64,000 bases of DNA from Rhizobium sp. Q54 (GTDB lineage Bacteria; Pseudomonadota; Alphaproteobacteria; Rhizobiales; Xanthobacteraceae): assembly GCA_945861265.1 (NCBI GenBank), contig CAMAUC010000009.1, forward strand, positions 1-64,000, given 5' to 3'. A program made the position numbers and the translations under genes. Positions 17,588 to 26,161 of this stretch are shown here, in pieces (within the stretch, counting starts at the first letter, position 1; each line of letters opens with the position of its first letter). The notes under the pieces are model-generated. The model worked only from the letters and a program-made list of their open reading frames with translations. It ran no database searches and was not told the origin of the DNA.

Positions 17588-18370
17588 TTAGTTACTGCCA
17601 ATCTGTAGGCGATCGGACGCGTCTTTCAGGCTGACGCCGGATATACCAAACCTGCGCATCGCGGTGAGCAGATGCGCAATCTTGTACGCGGCATCGGCGT
17701 AACCGATTCCATCCGGCCGGATATTGGAAACGCAGTTGCGGTCGGCGTCGGAGGTCAGCGTTCCGGGTTTGCAAGTCAGGTAAGCGCCCATGCTGTCGGG
17801 GGCGCTCAATCCGGGACGCTCGCCGATCAGCACGACAACACAGGTCGCGCATAGCGCCGACGCCACCGCATCGCCGATGGCGACGCGGCCGCGTTCAACG
17901 ATGACGAGCGGGGCCGGGCGCCAGCCGTCGCGGCGCAAAATTTTCAAGGTTGCCGAGAAAACCGGCGCGGCATGGCTTTGCACAGCGCGCGCCGACAGGC
18001 CGTCGCTGACGACAAACACGACATCATAGGGGCTTGCTTGTCCGGCGGCCGCGAGCGTGTGCTCGCTTTCCGGTGTCAAGCGGCGGCCGAGATCGGGGCG
18101 CATCAGATAGGTCGACTTATCGGCGGCAGCGCTCGATACCGTCAGCACCGGCAGGCCGAGAGGCGCAAGGTCGCTAGCAAGGCGCGGCGCATCGAGTTCG
18201 GCATGCACCGCGTCGCGCGCCTGCGCGTGCGCCAGTTGGAAGGCGAGCAGAGGCGCGGTCGAAAGCGACGCACCGCTGCGCGGCAGACCAATGCGGGCGG
18301 CGGTCAGGCGGCGCAAATCGGTCCACAGCGCGCCATCGGCAGGCGCCGGAGTTTTGTCGTCTTTGCTCAT
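17588..18370 (-). CDS. eutC: Ethanolamine ammonia-lyase small subunit
   Basis: 260 residues. LTAARIGLPRSGASLSTAPLLAFQLAHAQARDAVH is the conserved N-terminal region, and SDGLSARAVQ, VVLIGERPGLSAPDSMGAYLT and NCVSNIRPDGIGY are the conserved blocks of EutC. With EutB it forms the adenosylcobalamin-dependent lyase that turns ethanolamine into acetaldehyde and ammonia. Its start overlaps the eutB stop by 4 bp. No microcompartment shell, EutA reactivase, EutR or ethanolamine permease gene is within the window, so this is the minimal two-gene form. Confidence 0.96.
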   Translation of the reverse strand: MSKDDKTPAPADGALWTDLRRLTAARIGLPRSGASLSTAPLLAFQLAHAQARDAVHAELDAPRLASDLAPLGLPVLTVSSAAADKSTYLMRPDLGRRLTPESEHTLAAAGQASPYDVVFVVSDGLSARAVQSHAAPVFSATLKILRRDGWRPAPLVIVERGRVAIGDAVASALCATCVVVLIGERPGLSAPDSMGAYLTCKPGTLTSDADRNCVSNIRPDGIGYADAAYKIAHLLTAMRRFGISGVSLKDASDRLQIGSN

Positions 18371-19752
18371 GTGCCCTCCGCCGGCAGCAGCGCGCGGAAT
18401 TGCGACGGCATGACGCGCGGACGAATGCGGTCTTGCACGTCGAGCAGGCCGTGCCGCGCCAGCCAGGTTTCAAACTCCGGCGCGGGTTTTCGGTGCAGCA
18501 AATCGCGCATGGCGAGCGCGTCGTGGAACGACGTGCTCTGATAGCCGAGCATGATATCGTCGGCGCCGGGAACGCCCATCACAAAATTGACTCCCGATCC
18601 AGTGAGCAGCGCGAGCAGCGCGTCGGCGTCGTCCTGGTCGGCCTCGGCGTGATTGGTGTAGCAGACATCGACGCCCATCGGCAGGCCGAGAATCTTGCCG
18701 CAGAAATGATCCTCCAGTCCGGCGCGCGTGATCTGCTTGCCATCGTAGAGATATTCCGGGCCGATGAAGCCGACCACGCTGTTGACGAGAAGCGGCCGGA
18801 AGGCGCGGGCGACCGCGTAAGCGCGCGCTTCCAGTGTCTGCTGATCGACGCCGTGATGCGCATTGGCCGACAGCGCCGAGCCCTGGCCGGTCTCGAAATA
18901 CATGACGTTGTCGCCGATCGTGCCGCGCCTGAGCGACAGGGTCGCGTCGTGCGCTTCCTTCAGGAGAGCGAGATCGATGCCGAAGCTTTTGTTGGCTCCT
19001 TGCGTGCCGGCGATCGACTGGAAGGTGAGATCGACCGGCGAGCCCTTGCCGATCAGGTCGAGGGTGGTGGTGACATGCGCCAGCACGCAAGTCTGCGTCG
19101 GGATGTCGAGCCGGGCCCTGATCTCGTCGAGCATCGACAACAGCGCGTGCGCGCGGTCGGGACTGTCGGTCGCCGGATTGATGCCGATGACGGCATCTCC
19201 CGCGCCGAGCAGCAAGCCATCGAGAATGCTGGCGGCGATGCCGCGCGCGTCGTCGGTCGGATGGTTCGGCTGCAAGCGCACCGACAACCGCCCGGGCAGG
19301 CCGATCGTGTCGCGGAAGCGCGTTACCACCGTGCATTTCGCCGCCATCACCATCAGGTCTTGCAGGCGGCTGATCTTGGAGACGGCGGCGGCCATTTCCG
19401 GCGTCAGGCCGGGCGCCAAAGTCGTGAGGACAGAAGACGTGGCGTGGTCGGACAATAGAAAATCGCGCAGGGCGCCGACCGTCAGATGTGACACCGCGGT
19501 GAAGGCGGCCTTGTCATGGCTGTCGATAATCAGCCGGGTGACCTCGTCATCCTCATAAGGGACGACGGCTTCGTTGAGGAAGGTGGTGAGCGGCAGATCG
19601 GCGAGCGCGAATTGCGCCGCCACCCGCTCTTCGCCGCTGTCGGCGATCAGGCCGGCGAGCGCGTCGCCGCTGCGCGCCGGCGTCGCCTTGGCCAGCAAGG
19701 TTTTCAGATCGGCAAAGACGTAACGGCGCGCGCCGACGGTCGCAGCATACAT
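18367..19752 (-). CDS. eutB: Ethanolamine ammonia-lyase large subunit
   Basis: 461 residues, the usual family length. The N-terminal RRYVFADLKTLLAKATPARS is diagnostic; AGDAVIGINPATDS, VNSVVGFIGPEYLYD, CYTNHAEADQDD and VMGVPGADDIMLGYQ are further conserved blocks of the catalytic TIM barrel that binds ethanolamine and adenosylcobalamin. It is the first gene of a two-gene operon with eutC. A strong stem-loop ends only 3 bp before the ATG and may limit ribosome access. Ethanolamine from membrane lipids would serve as nitrogen or carbon source. Confidence 0.97.
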   Translation of the reverse strand: MYAATVGARRYVFADLKTLLAKATPARSGDALAGLIADSGEERVAAQFALADLPLTTFLNEAVVPYEDDEVTRLIIDSHDKAAFTAVSHLTVGALRDFLLSDHATSSVLTTLAPGLTPEMAAAVSKISRLQDLMVMAAKCTVVTRFRDTIGLPGRLSVRLQPNHPTDDARGIAASILDGLLLGAGDAVIGINPATDSPDRAHALLSMLDEIRARLDIPTQTCVLAHVTTTLDLIGKGSPVDLTFQSIAGTQGANKSFGIDLALLKEAHDATLSLRRGTIGDNVMYFETGQGSALSANAHHGVDQQTLEARAYAVARAFRPLLVNSVVGFIGPEYLYDGKQITRAGLEDHFCGKILGLPMGVDVCYTNHAEADQDDADALLALLTGSGVNFVMGVPGADDIMLGYQSTSFHDALAMRDLLHRKPAPEFETWLARHGLLDVQDRIRPRVMPSQFRALLPAEGT

Positions 19753-19755
19753 CGA

Positions 19756-19794
19756 GGGCCCCGTTCGCTATCCGGTCGGATGGAGTCGGGGCCC
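19756..19794 (-). promoter_or_regulatory. Stem-loop directly before the eutB start codon
   Basis: GGGCCCCG (19756-19763) and CGGGGCCC (19787-19794) form a perfect 8-bp stem with a smaller inner ATCC/GGAT stem. In the eutB mRNA the stem ends 3 nt before AUG, so any ribosome-binding site must lie inside it. This suggests translational control, perhaps by a small RNA, a ligand or a protein. No recognisable cobalamin box was seen. Confidence 0.5.
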
Positions 19795-19862
19795 ACTATA
19801 GCGGAATGATGCCGCTTAAGCGTTGGTTGTGTCGGGAACCAGAAAACGGAAGGCAGCGACGG

Positions 19863-20255
19863 CTAGTAGCCCCGCCGCCGTTCTTTCTTGGCCGACTTGC
19901 GCGCGGCATAGCGCGCGTCGCGCGCCGCCTTCTGTTCGGCCAGCAGCGCCTCTTCGGCGGCCTGTTTTTCGGCGGCGATCAGGGCTTCAAGCTCGGCCGC
20001 TTCGGCCTTGGCCTTGAGCTGACGCTCGGCTTCGGCGGCGGCCAGCACGGCCAGTTCGGCCTCGCGCACCTTGCGGGCGGCTTCGCGCTCGGCCATGCGG
20101 GCGTCGCGCGCTTCAGCGATGGCGAGGCGCTTGAGGCGCTGCTCTTCGAGGGTCGGATCCTGGGCGGCGGCCTTGAATTTCTCCAGCATCGCCTTTTTGA
20201 CGGCGGCAGCGTTATTCCGACGCTCCAAAACGTCGGGGCTTCTAAAGTGGGCCAA
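19863..20255 (-). CDS. DUF6481-type Ala/Glu/Lys-rich coiled-coil protein
   Basis: 130 residues from a TTG at 20255 with AGGAGA six bases upstream; this start gives the short conserved N-terminus (HFRSPDVLERRNNAAAVKKAMLEKF). The rest is one long charged helix of repeated EAR/EAA/AAE units (residues about 40-115) ending in a basic tail KSAKKERRRGY. It matches small proteins of the DUF6481 family as I recall them. No enzymatic motif or membrane segment is present. Function unknown; the basic tail could bind nucleic acid. Confidence 0.75.
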   Translation of the reverse strand: MAHFRSPDVLERRNNAAAVKKAMLEKFKAAAQDPTLEEQRLKRLAIAEARDARMAEREAARKVREAELAVLAAAEAERQLKAKAEAAELEALIAAEKQAAEEALLAEQKAARDARYAARKSAKKERRRGY

Positions 20256-20379
20256 GTGATTCTCCTGAGGGGGGACAGTCCGCCGCTTATATGGCGCGCC
20301 GGAGCCCATTCTTCAACACCATTGGCGTCGAATTACCGGATTTAACCCGATACCGCCCCGGTTGGGTTAGCGCGCTATT

Positions 20380-21312
20380 TCACGCCTTCAGGTATTTGTC
20401 GAAAAACGCCTTGGTGTCGGCAAAAGCCTGACGTTGCACGGCGTCGGGTTTGTAGGTGCCGTCGGCCTCGCGCACCGGATAGATGAAGCCGTGCAAATCG
20501 TGGTCGTAGCTCTTCCAGATCGCGTCCTTGCCCATTTCGTGCAGCAAATCGTAGCTGACGCGGAAAATGCCCTGCAATTCGTCGTCGTCGCGCCCTTGCA
20601 CGAAAAACGGCGTGTCGATCGGCGCGACGCGGGCACGCGCGACTTCCTCGGTGATGCGGGCGCGCACCTTGGCCGGCTCGCGCATCAGCATCTTCTCGAC
20701 ATTCAACAAGCCGGTCTTGGGATCGATATGGGCGGTCTCGTCCGGGCGCAGGCGCAGGAATTCGTGGCTGGCCGGCTCGCTGGCGACGAAACATTTGAAG
20801 CCGTGGTATTCGGACGCGATCTTGAGCGCCATCTCGCCGCCGTGGCTGACGCCGATATAGCCGAGCCTGTTGCCGTCGATGAACGGCAATGTCTTGCAGT
20901 ATTCGGCGACGGCGATCGCGTCCTCATATTCGAGCGGGCCGCGATTGAACAGTTGCCGGTGCTGGCGGCCTGACTGGATCAGCTTGCCGATCTTGTCATA
21001 GGCGTAGTCGACCTCGGCGCGATAGCGCATCCAGGCGACCGCGTAACCGGCGTCGAGCAGCTGGTCCTGGGTCCAGCCTTTGGTATCGATGTGATCGCGC
21101 AGCATGGTCATGCCGCCGCCGCCATTTCCCGTGGCGAAAAGGATCAGCGGAAACGGCCCCTTGCCTTCCGGCTTGCGCATGCCGATCGGGATATAGGCGC
21201 CGTCGACCATCTCGATATACATGAGATCGACCGGATAGCGCGAGCCGGGCACCGGCACGGTCACCACGATATGCGCCGGATCGATGGCCGAAGGCACTGA
21301 CGACACGCTCAT
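20380..21312 (-). CDS. Alpha/beta hydrolase, dienelactone-hydrolase-like
   Basis: 310 residues, no signal peptide. The nucleophile elbow GVSHGG (about residue 154), an acid candidate in GRDDDE (about residue 242) and the histidine in SYDHDLHGF (about residue 270) make a complete alpha/beta-hydrolase triad, ahead of a prolyl-oligopeptidase/DLH-like C-terminus. It probably hydrolyses an ester or small peptide-like bond; the substrate is not evident. It is a single gene on the minus strand, with an unusual hairpin in its leader that includes the ribosome-binding region. Confidence 0.82.
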   Translation of the reverse strand: MSVSSVPSAIDPAHIVVTVPVPGSRYPVDLMYIEMVDGAYIPIGMRKPEGKGPFPLILFATGNGGGGMTMLRDHIDTKGWTQDQLLDAGYAVAWMRYRAEVDYAYDKIGKLIQSGRQHRQLFNRGPLEYEDAIAVAEYCKTLPFIDGNRLGYIGVSHGGEMALKIASEYHGFKCFVASEPASHEFLRLRPDETAHIDPKTGLLNVEKMLMREPAKVRARITEEVARARVAPIDTPFFVQGRDDDELQGIFRVSYDLLHEMGKDAIWKSYDHDLHGFIYPVREADGTYKPDAVQRQAFADTKAFFDKYLKA

Positions 21313-21320
21313 GGGGGCTA

Positions 21321-21375
21321 CCTTGTGCGAAGCAACGGGAGGCGCAGTCTCCCGTTTTTTTCGCCGCGCACAAGG
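21321..21375. promoter_or_regulatory. Extended hairpin with plus-strand intrinsic terminator inside
   Basis: Outer arms CCTTGTGCG (21321-21329) and CGCACAAGG (21367-21375) enclose an inner hairpin ACGGGAG/CTCCCGT (21335-21341 and 21349-21355), which on the plus strand is followed by seven T. Read on the plus strand this is a textbook intrinsic terminator, although no plus-strand gene ends here. Read on the minus strand, the outer arm contains the AAGG that would serve as ribosome-binding site of the hydrolase gene starting at 21312. Confidence 0.55.
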
Positions 21376-21417
21376 CAGGTGAGGGCGTGTTACCCCGGTT
21401 TAATCCATCCAACTAAA

Positions 21418-22152
21418 TCAGAGGTGGGCCTCCTCGAACGCATTCACCCACATGGCGCAGATGCCGGAGCGGACAATGTCGCCGCGGGTGAATTCGATCA
21501 CCGGCACCGGCAGGTTCTGCGTGTCGATCAGTTGAATGACCGTGCGCAGGCCGCTGTCGCTGGGCAGATCACATTGGCTGATATCGCCATTGATGACGAC
21601 GGTGCAGTCCTCGCCGATACGGGTGAGGAAGGTCTTGATCTCGGCCGGCGTCGCGTTCTGCGCTTCGTCGAGCAGGACGAAGGCGTTTTTCCATGAACGC
21701 CCGCGCATCACCTCGAACGGCACCAGTTCGATCGAGCCGTTCTTGAGCGCGATGTCGTAGGCCGCCTTGCCGATGCGCTCCTTGATGGCTTCCGCGACGG
21801 GCGCCGCCCAAGGCGCGAACTTGTCCTCGAGCGAACCGGGGAAGTAGCCGAGCGAGCGGCCGCACGGCACGTTCGGCCGGGTCAGGATGATCTTGTCGAT
21901 GCGGCGGTTGCGGAACAGATCGGCGGCGTGCGTGGCGGCGATCCAGGTCTTGCCGGTGCCGGCGGGGCCGAGAACGATGACCTGGGGACTTTTACGCAGC
22001 GCGTCGAGATAGTCGGCCTGGGTGGGATTGAGTGCTTTGATCGGCGGCAGGGTTCGCTCGGCTTCGAACTTGCTGTGCTGAAAATTGATGATTTCGGCGG
22101 AACCGGACAAACGATCGTTACGGCGTCTCTTCTTGTTCAGGTTCTTACCCAA
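21418..22152 (-). CDS. PhoH-like ATPase
   Basis: 244 residues from a TTG at 22152, supported by AGAAGGAG six bases upstream; an in-frame start 57 bp earlier has no such site. The N-terminus is basic (KKRRR). Walker A is GPAGTGKTWIA, Walker B VLLDEAQNA, with TRPNVPCGRSLGYFPG and NGDISQCDLP typical of PhoH proteins. Such P-loop ATPases are related to superfamily 1 helicases and are linked with RNA metabolism and phosphate stress. It is separate from the phoH-ybeY locus of many bacteria, so this is probably an extra, short PhoH paralog. Confidence 0.9.
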   Translation of the reverse strand: MGKNLNKKRRRNDRLSGSAEIINFQHSKFEAERTLPPIKALNPTQADYLDALRKSPQVIVLGPAGTGKTWIAATHAADLFRNRRIDKIILTRPNVPCGRSLGYFPGSLEDKFAPWAAPVAEAIKERIGKAAYDIALKNGSIELVPFEVMRGRSWKNAFVLLDEAQNATPAEIKTFLTRIGEDCTVVINGDISQCDLPSDSGLRTVIQLIDTQNLPVPVIEFTRGDIVRSGICAMWVNAFEEAHL

Positions 22153-22567
22153 GGCCGACTCCTTCTGGTGGACTGCTAGGGGCGCAACATGGAACGCATA
22201 GACCAGCACGCCGCGTGGCGGCGTCGTTTTAGATGCATCGAACGTCCCAAGTGGGAGCTGGGATAAGCGCTTGTGGCGGCGGGAGAACTGGCGTCAGGGA
22301 GGGCTTTGGTCCCGCGTGACCCGGTTACCGTATCGATCCGAAATCGACCAACCGCCATGTCCATCAGGCTAGGCGATTCGCATGACGGATTCTTAAAAAA
22401 AATCGCTCTGCGGGCACGCGATCAACCGGCCCGCATTTCGGCGATTAAAGCTGAGATCGGGTTAAAATTATCGGCAATACAATTTAGCTCAATAGGTAAT
22501 GGCCTTATTTTACGAGCCTTGTAGCAAAATCGCGTAACGCTGCTGTTCTTCTTTTACGTCGCAAACA
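22153..22567. other. Divergent promoter region between phoH-like and GGDEF genes
   Basis: About 415 bp with no credible gene. It contains ACGCCGC-GTG-GCGGCGT (22208-22224), a perfect 7-bp stem followed by CGTTTT on the plus strand, and TCCCA/TGGGA arms near 22,245-22,263. An A-run lies at about 22,395-22,402. It probably holds promoters for both genes. No known RNA family is recognisable. Confidence 0.5.
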
Positions 22568-24865
22568 ATGCGCTCGGAGCCGATGGCAGCGATTTTTACC
22601 GATCAACTCGACTTCATCCTTTTCTTCTACGGGTTAGCCTTCATTCTCCTGGGGGCGGTCGCGGTCGCGGTATCGCGTGGCACGCAACAGGACATCCCAT
22701 GGCCGTGGCTGGGCGCGTTTGGCTATATTCACGGCGGCGGTGAATGGCTTGATCTCCTGGCGATGATCCTCGGCGACAGTCCGGGCTTTTCGCTGATGCG
22801 CACCGTCCTGATGACGGTATCCTATATCGCTCTCCTGGAATTCGGCCGGCTCGATGCTATGCGGCGCGGCGTGCGCATGCCGGGCCGATTTATCTATGCT
22901 CCATTGCTGGCGCTGATTATCCTCGGCGGTTATCTGGCGGGGCCGAACGCCGCCAGTGCGTTCGTCCGTTATGCGCTCGCTTTTCCGGGCGCGGCGCTTG
23001 CCTGCGGTTTGCTCTTCATGCATGCGCGCACGGCCACACAGGTCGGGAAGCGCTGGCTGATGACCGCCGCCGCCGGCTTCGCCCTGTACGCAATCGCCGC
23101 CGGTCTGGTCGTGCCGCCGACGCCGGATTGGGAGGGCGATTTTTTCAATTACGAGATGTTCGCGGCCTTCTCCGGCATGCCGATCCAGTTCGTGCGCGGC
23201 ATTCTGGCGTGCTTTATCTCGTTTGCGATCTGGGGCTATTGGGGTCAACGGCTGGTCGTCGAGACCGACTCCGCGCTTTACGCCAAGTTCCACAAGCGGC
23301 AATTCGTATGGACGCTGTCGGCCATGGGCGTGATCCTCATCGCCGGCTGGTTGCTGACCCAGATCCTCGGCGGAATCTACAAGAAGAACATCGAAGAAGA
23401 AGCGTCCGGCGACCTCAACCTGATCGTCAGCCGCCTTGTCGGCGAAACGGCGGCGGTCGAAGGAATGGTCAAAGCCCTTGCCGGTTCGCGTTCGGTCGGC
23501 GAACTGGTCGCGGGCAATCCGAAAGCCGATCGCACGCGCATTGACGATGTGCTGAACTTGGAAACCGAGGCATCGGGCGCCAGCGAGGGGTTTATTCTCG
23601 ACAGTCGCGGCAAGGTAATAGCGAAGTCCGTTAGCGCCACCGATACCGATACCGATACCGATACAATCGGCGAAGACTTCAGCCGGACCACGTTTTTCAA
23701 AGCGGGCATCGATGGGGCGCCGGAGTATTATTTTGCGATCGAGAGCGAGCTTCGGATACCGTATTACTACGTCGGCTATCCGATCCGATCCAATTCGGGC
23801 CATAACCTCGGCCAACCAATTGGCGTCGCGGTGTTGAAGAAGCGCCTCAGCCGATTTGAAGTTGATCTACAGCAATTCGATCGCTCTTTCGCGATGATCG
23901 ACCGCAATGGCATTATTCTGCTCACCAACCGCCCGCAAATGAGGTTTCGCACCGTATGGCCGCTGTCGCCCGGATTGCGCGACGCATTGTCCGAAATCTA
24001 CGGGGCGATCAATCCGACGCCCTTGATGGAACGCGAAATTCTCGATTCGAACTGGATCGTTTTCGATGGCGAACGGGATTACGTGCAACGCGGCTACCTC
24101 AAGCACGGCGATTGGTCGCTCCTCACCTGGAAGGTTCCGCAAGGCGTGTTAGCCTGCCGCGTCCTGGGCATCATCATCACATTGCAGATGGCGATGCTGG
24201 CGCTGGTCTATCTGGGCGGGCGCGAACGCTGGATGCACGACACTATCCATTTGGAGAAGCGCTTCGAGCTTGAAGAGCTGGCGCGCAGTCTCGACAAGCG
24301 CGCGGCCACCGATCCGCTGACCGGCCTGTTCAACCGGCGTAAGTTCGACCGCAGCCTGGCGAACGAGATCATGCGGGCGCAACGTTACAAGACGCAGCTG
24401 TCATTGATGCTGTTCGACATCGATCACTTCAAGAAGGTCAACGACAATTTCGGCCACCAGGTCGGCGACGCCGTGCTGGTCGAACTGGCGCGCTATACCG
24501 CCGGCCACATCCGCAATACCGACGTGCTGGCGCGCTGGGGCGGCGAGGAATTCGTGATCTTAAGCCCCGGCAATAGCGGGCCGATGGACTGCCTGTTCGC
24601 CGGCAATCTGCTTGCCGGCTTCAGAAGCCTGAAGATCGCCGACGTAGGCACCATTACCTGCAGCTTCGGCGTCGCCGAATTCCAGGACGGCGATACGGCG
24701 GAAACGCTGCTGGCGCGGGCGGACGATGCGCTGTACCAGGCCAAGAGCAATGGCCGCAATCGCATCGAATTGGCCGATCCGCAGCTGTTGGCGGGCGTTC
24801 CGCTCGTGCCCGCCGATGCGCCCCTCGGCGAAACAACCGAAGCGGCTATATCCGTCGATCGTTGA
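22568..24865 (+). CDS. Membrane diguanylate cyclase (N-terminal 7TM-like region, Cache-like sensor, GGDEF)
   Basis: 765 residues; an ATG 15 bp downstream is an alternative start. The first 230 residues hold about seven membrane segments. One more (GVILIAGWLLTQIL) leads into a periplasmic Cache-like sensor at about 280-540, another membrane segment (IIITLQMAMLALVYLG), then the GGDEF domain. The catalytic motif GGEEF is at 658-662, and RNTD at 649-652 is an intact inhibitory I-site, so it should make c-di-GMP and be product-inhibited. No EAL domain is present. A hexanucleotide repeat encodes DTDTDTDT in the sensor. It is probably monocistronic. Confidence 0.92.
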   Translation: MRSEPMAAIFTDQLDFILFFYGLAFILLGAVAVAVSRGTQQDIPWPWLGAFGYIHGGGEWLDLLAMILGDSPGFSLMRTVLMTVSYIALLEFGRLDAMRRGVRMPGRFIYAPLLALIILGGYLAGPNAASAFVRYALAFPGAALACGLLFMHARTATQVGKRWLMTAAAGFALYAIAAGLVVPPTPDWEGDFFNYEMFAAFSGMPIQFVRGILACFISFAIWGYWGQRLVVETDSALYAKFHKRQFVWTLSAMGVILIAGWLLTQILGGIYKKNIEEEASGDLNLIVSRLVGETAAVEGMVKALAGSRSVGELVAGNPKADRTRIDDVLNLETEASGASEGFILDSRGKVIAKSVSATDTDTDTDTIGEDFSRTTFFKAGIDGAPEYYFAIESELRIPYYYVGYPIRSNSGHNLGQPIGVAVLKKRLSRFEVDLQQFDRSFAMIDRNGIILLTNRPQMRFRTVWPLSPGLRDALSEIYGAINPTPLMEREILDSNWIVFDGERDYVQRGYLKHGDWSLLTWKVPQGVLACRVLGIIITLQMAMLALVYLGGRERWMHDTIHLEKRFELEELARSLDKRAATDPLTGLFNRRKFDRSLANEIMRAQRYKTQLSLMLFDIDHFKKVNDNFGHQVGDAVLVELARYTAGHIRNTDVLARWGGEEFVILSPGNSGPMDCLFAGNLLAGFRSLKIADVGTITCSFGVAEFQDGDTAETLLARADDALYQAKSNGRNRIELADPQLLAGVPLVPADAPLGETTEAAISVDR
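23639..23664 (+). repeat. Hexanucleotide tandem repeat (ACCGAT)4 in the GGDEF gene
   Basis: Four perfect ACCGAT units plus AC, encoding alternating Thr and Asp in the periplasmic sensor. Since the unit is 6 bp, gain or loss of copies would change protein length without a frameshift. Confidence 0.8.
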
Positions 24866-24976
24866 GCCGACGCCGCGCCAATTTGACGCCGATCAAGGCG
24901 CCCCGGCTGACAAACTGCCCGAATGGCGCAAAGCCGAGACAAGGCAAGTCAAGAAAAGGCTGGCGAGGGGGCAAGG

Positions 24977-25759
24977 ATGGCATCGATTTCCGGCAAGACC
25001 GATCCTGTGGTGCGGCGCATCAGCGCGACCGACGTGACCGATGCGCTCGGCAAGGGCCTGCGCGACTTCCAGGCCATGCCGCTTTACGGAATGATCCTGG
25101 GCGCGGTGTTTGCCGCCGGCGGCAGCATGGCCGTGCTGACGACCACGGCCTTCGGCATGAGCTATCTGTCGTATCCGCTGGCCGCCGGCTTCGTGCTGAT
25201 CGGTCCCTTCGCGGCGATCTTTCTTTACGAACTCAGCCGCCGCCGCGAGGAGGGCAGGCCGATCAAGCTTGTCGACATTGGCAAGACCGTGATCGGCCGC
25301 TCCGAGATCGGCTGGATGGCCTTCGTCACCATCTTCATTTTTGTCATCTGGATCTATCAGGTTCGTCTGTGGATGGTGCTGCTGCTCGGTCTACACGCCT
25401 CGTTCGCGAGCCTTCAACAATTCATCGCGGTGGTGCTGACGACCAATGAGGGCCTGGTGTTCCTGCTGATCGGCAATGTCGTCGGCGCGGTGCTATCGCT
25501 GGTGCTGTTCTCGCTGACCGTGGTGTCGTTTCCGCTGCTGCTCGACCGCGATGTCGATTTCATCACCGCGATGATCACCAGCGTGCGCGCGGTGGTGATG
25601 AGCCCGCTGCCGATGATCGGCTGGGCGGCGGTGATCGTCGTGCTGATGATTGTCTCGTGCCTGCCGTATTTTCTCGGCCTCGTGGTGACCTTGCCGATCC
25701 TCGGCCACACCACCTGGCATCTGTACCGGCGCATCGTCGCGCCAATTGCCACGCCCTGA
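24977..25759 (+). CDS. DUF2189 multi-spanning membrane protein
   Basis: 260 residues from the ATG at 24977, behind GAGGGGG with 6 bp spacing; an ATG 54 bp earlier lacks a ribosome-binding site. Six membrane segments can be traced between about residues 30 and 250. The conserved stretch DVTDALGKGLRDFQAMPLYGMILG and the repeated DRDVDFITAMITSVRAV are typical of DUF2189 proteins, whose role is unknown. The protein may belong to the inner membrane as a channel- or transporter-like factor, but that is speculation. It converges with a small cysteine-rich protein gene 3 bp away. Confidence 0.85.
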   Translation: MASISGKTDPVVRRISATDVTDALGKGLRDFQAMPLYGMILGAVFAAGGSMAVLTTTAFGMSYLSYPLAAGFVLIGPFAAIFLYELSRRREEGRPIKLVDIGKTVIGRSEIGWMAFVTIFIFVIWIYQVRLWMVLLLGLHASFASLQQFIAVVLTTNEGLVFLLIGNVVGAVLSLVLFSLTVVSFPLLLDRDVDFITAMITSVRAVVMSPLPMIGWAAVIVVLMIVSCLPYFLGLVVTLPILGHTTWHLYRRIVAPIATP

Positions 25760-25762
25760 CAA

Positions 25763-26014
25763 TCAGCTCTTGTTCAGGCCGCAATATTTCTGCGTGCCAT
25801 TGTCCCAGCAGCCGGTTTTCAAACAGTACGACAAACGTGTGCCGCAGCCGGTGGCGCAGACCGACACGGCGACGCGCGCGGCTTTCTTGCAATTTGTCAG
25901 GCAGGCCTTTTCCTCGCCGCTGCATTTCATCGGCTCGGCATAGGCCGCCGGCGCGCCGATGAGGGCGATAGCCAGGAGCAAAGCAGCGAACAACTTGCGG
26001 GCGGTTCCATTCAT
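25763..26014 (-). CDS. Small secreted eight-cysteine protein
   Basis: 83 residues. A clear signal peptide (LFAALLLAIALIGAPAAYA) precedes a mature part of about 57 residues with eight cysteines (KCSG, ACLTNC, VCATGC, YC, GC, YC) and many Lys/Arg. Eight cysteines in so short an exported protein suggest four disulfides, or a metal-binding or redox role. I do not recognise the family. It lies alone on the minus strand between the DUF2189 and DUF2778 genes, the gap to the latter being about 150 bp. Confidence 0.75.
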   Translation of the reverse strand: MNGTARKLFAALLLAIALIGAPAAYAEPMKCSGEEKACLTNCKKAARVAVSVCATGCGTRLSYCLKTGCWDNGTQKYCGLNKS

Positions 26015-26161
26015 GCGTGACAGCCATAGCTGAGTCGGCGACGCCGTTTAACAACTCTTAACGTTAAGGACTGCATAGTTTTCCCGGACAAAGGCTGGCT
26101 CCGCCCGCTTGGCGCGAGCGGCCATGGCGTCATTTTTGTGTTTGAGTTCGGGTAAGCGTAG

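Noticed and set aside
17588-19752. Ethanolamine microcompartment locus
   Set aside because: No shell protein, EutA, EutG/E or EutR gene is near; only eutB and eutC are present.
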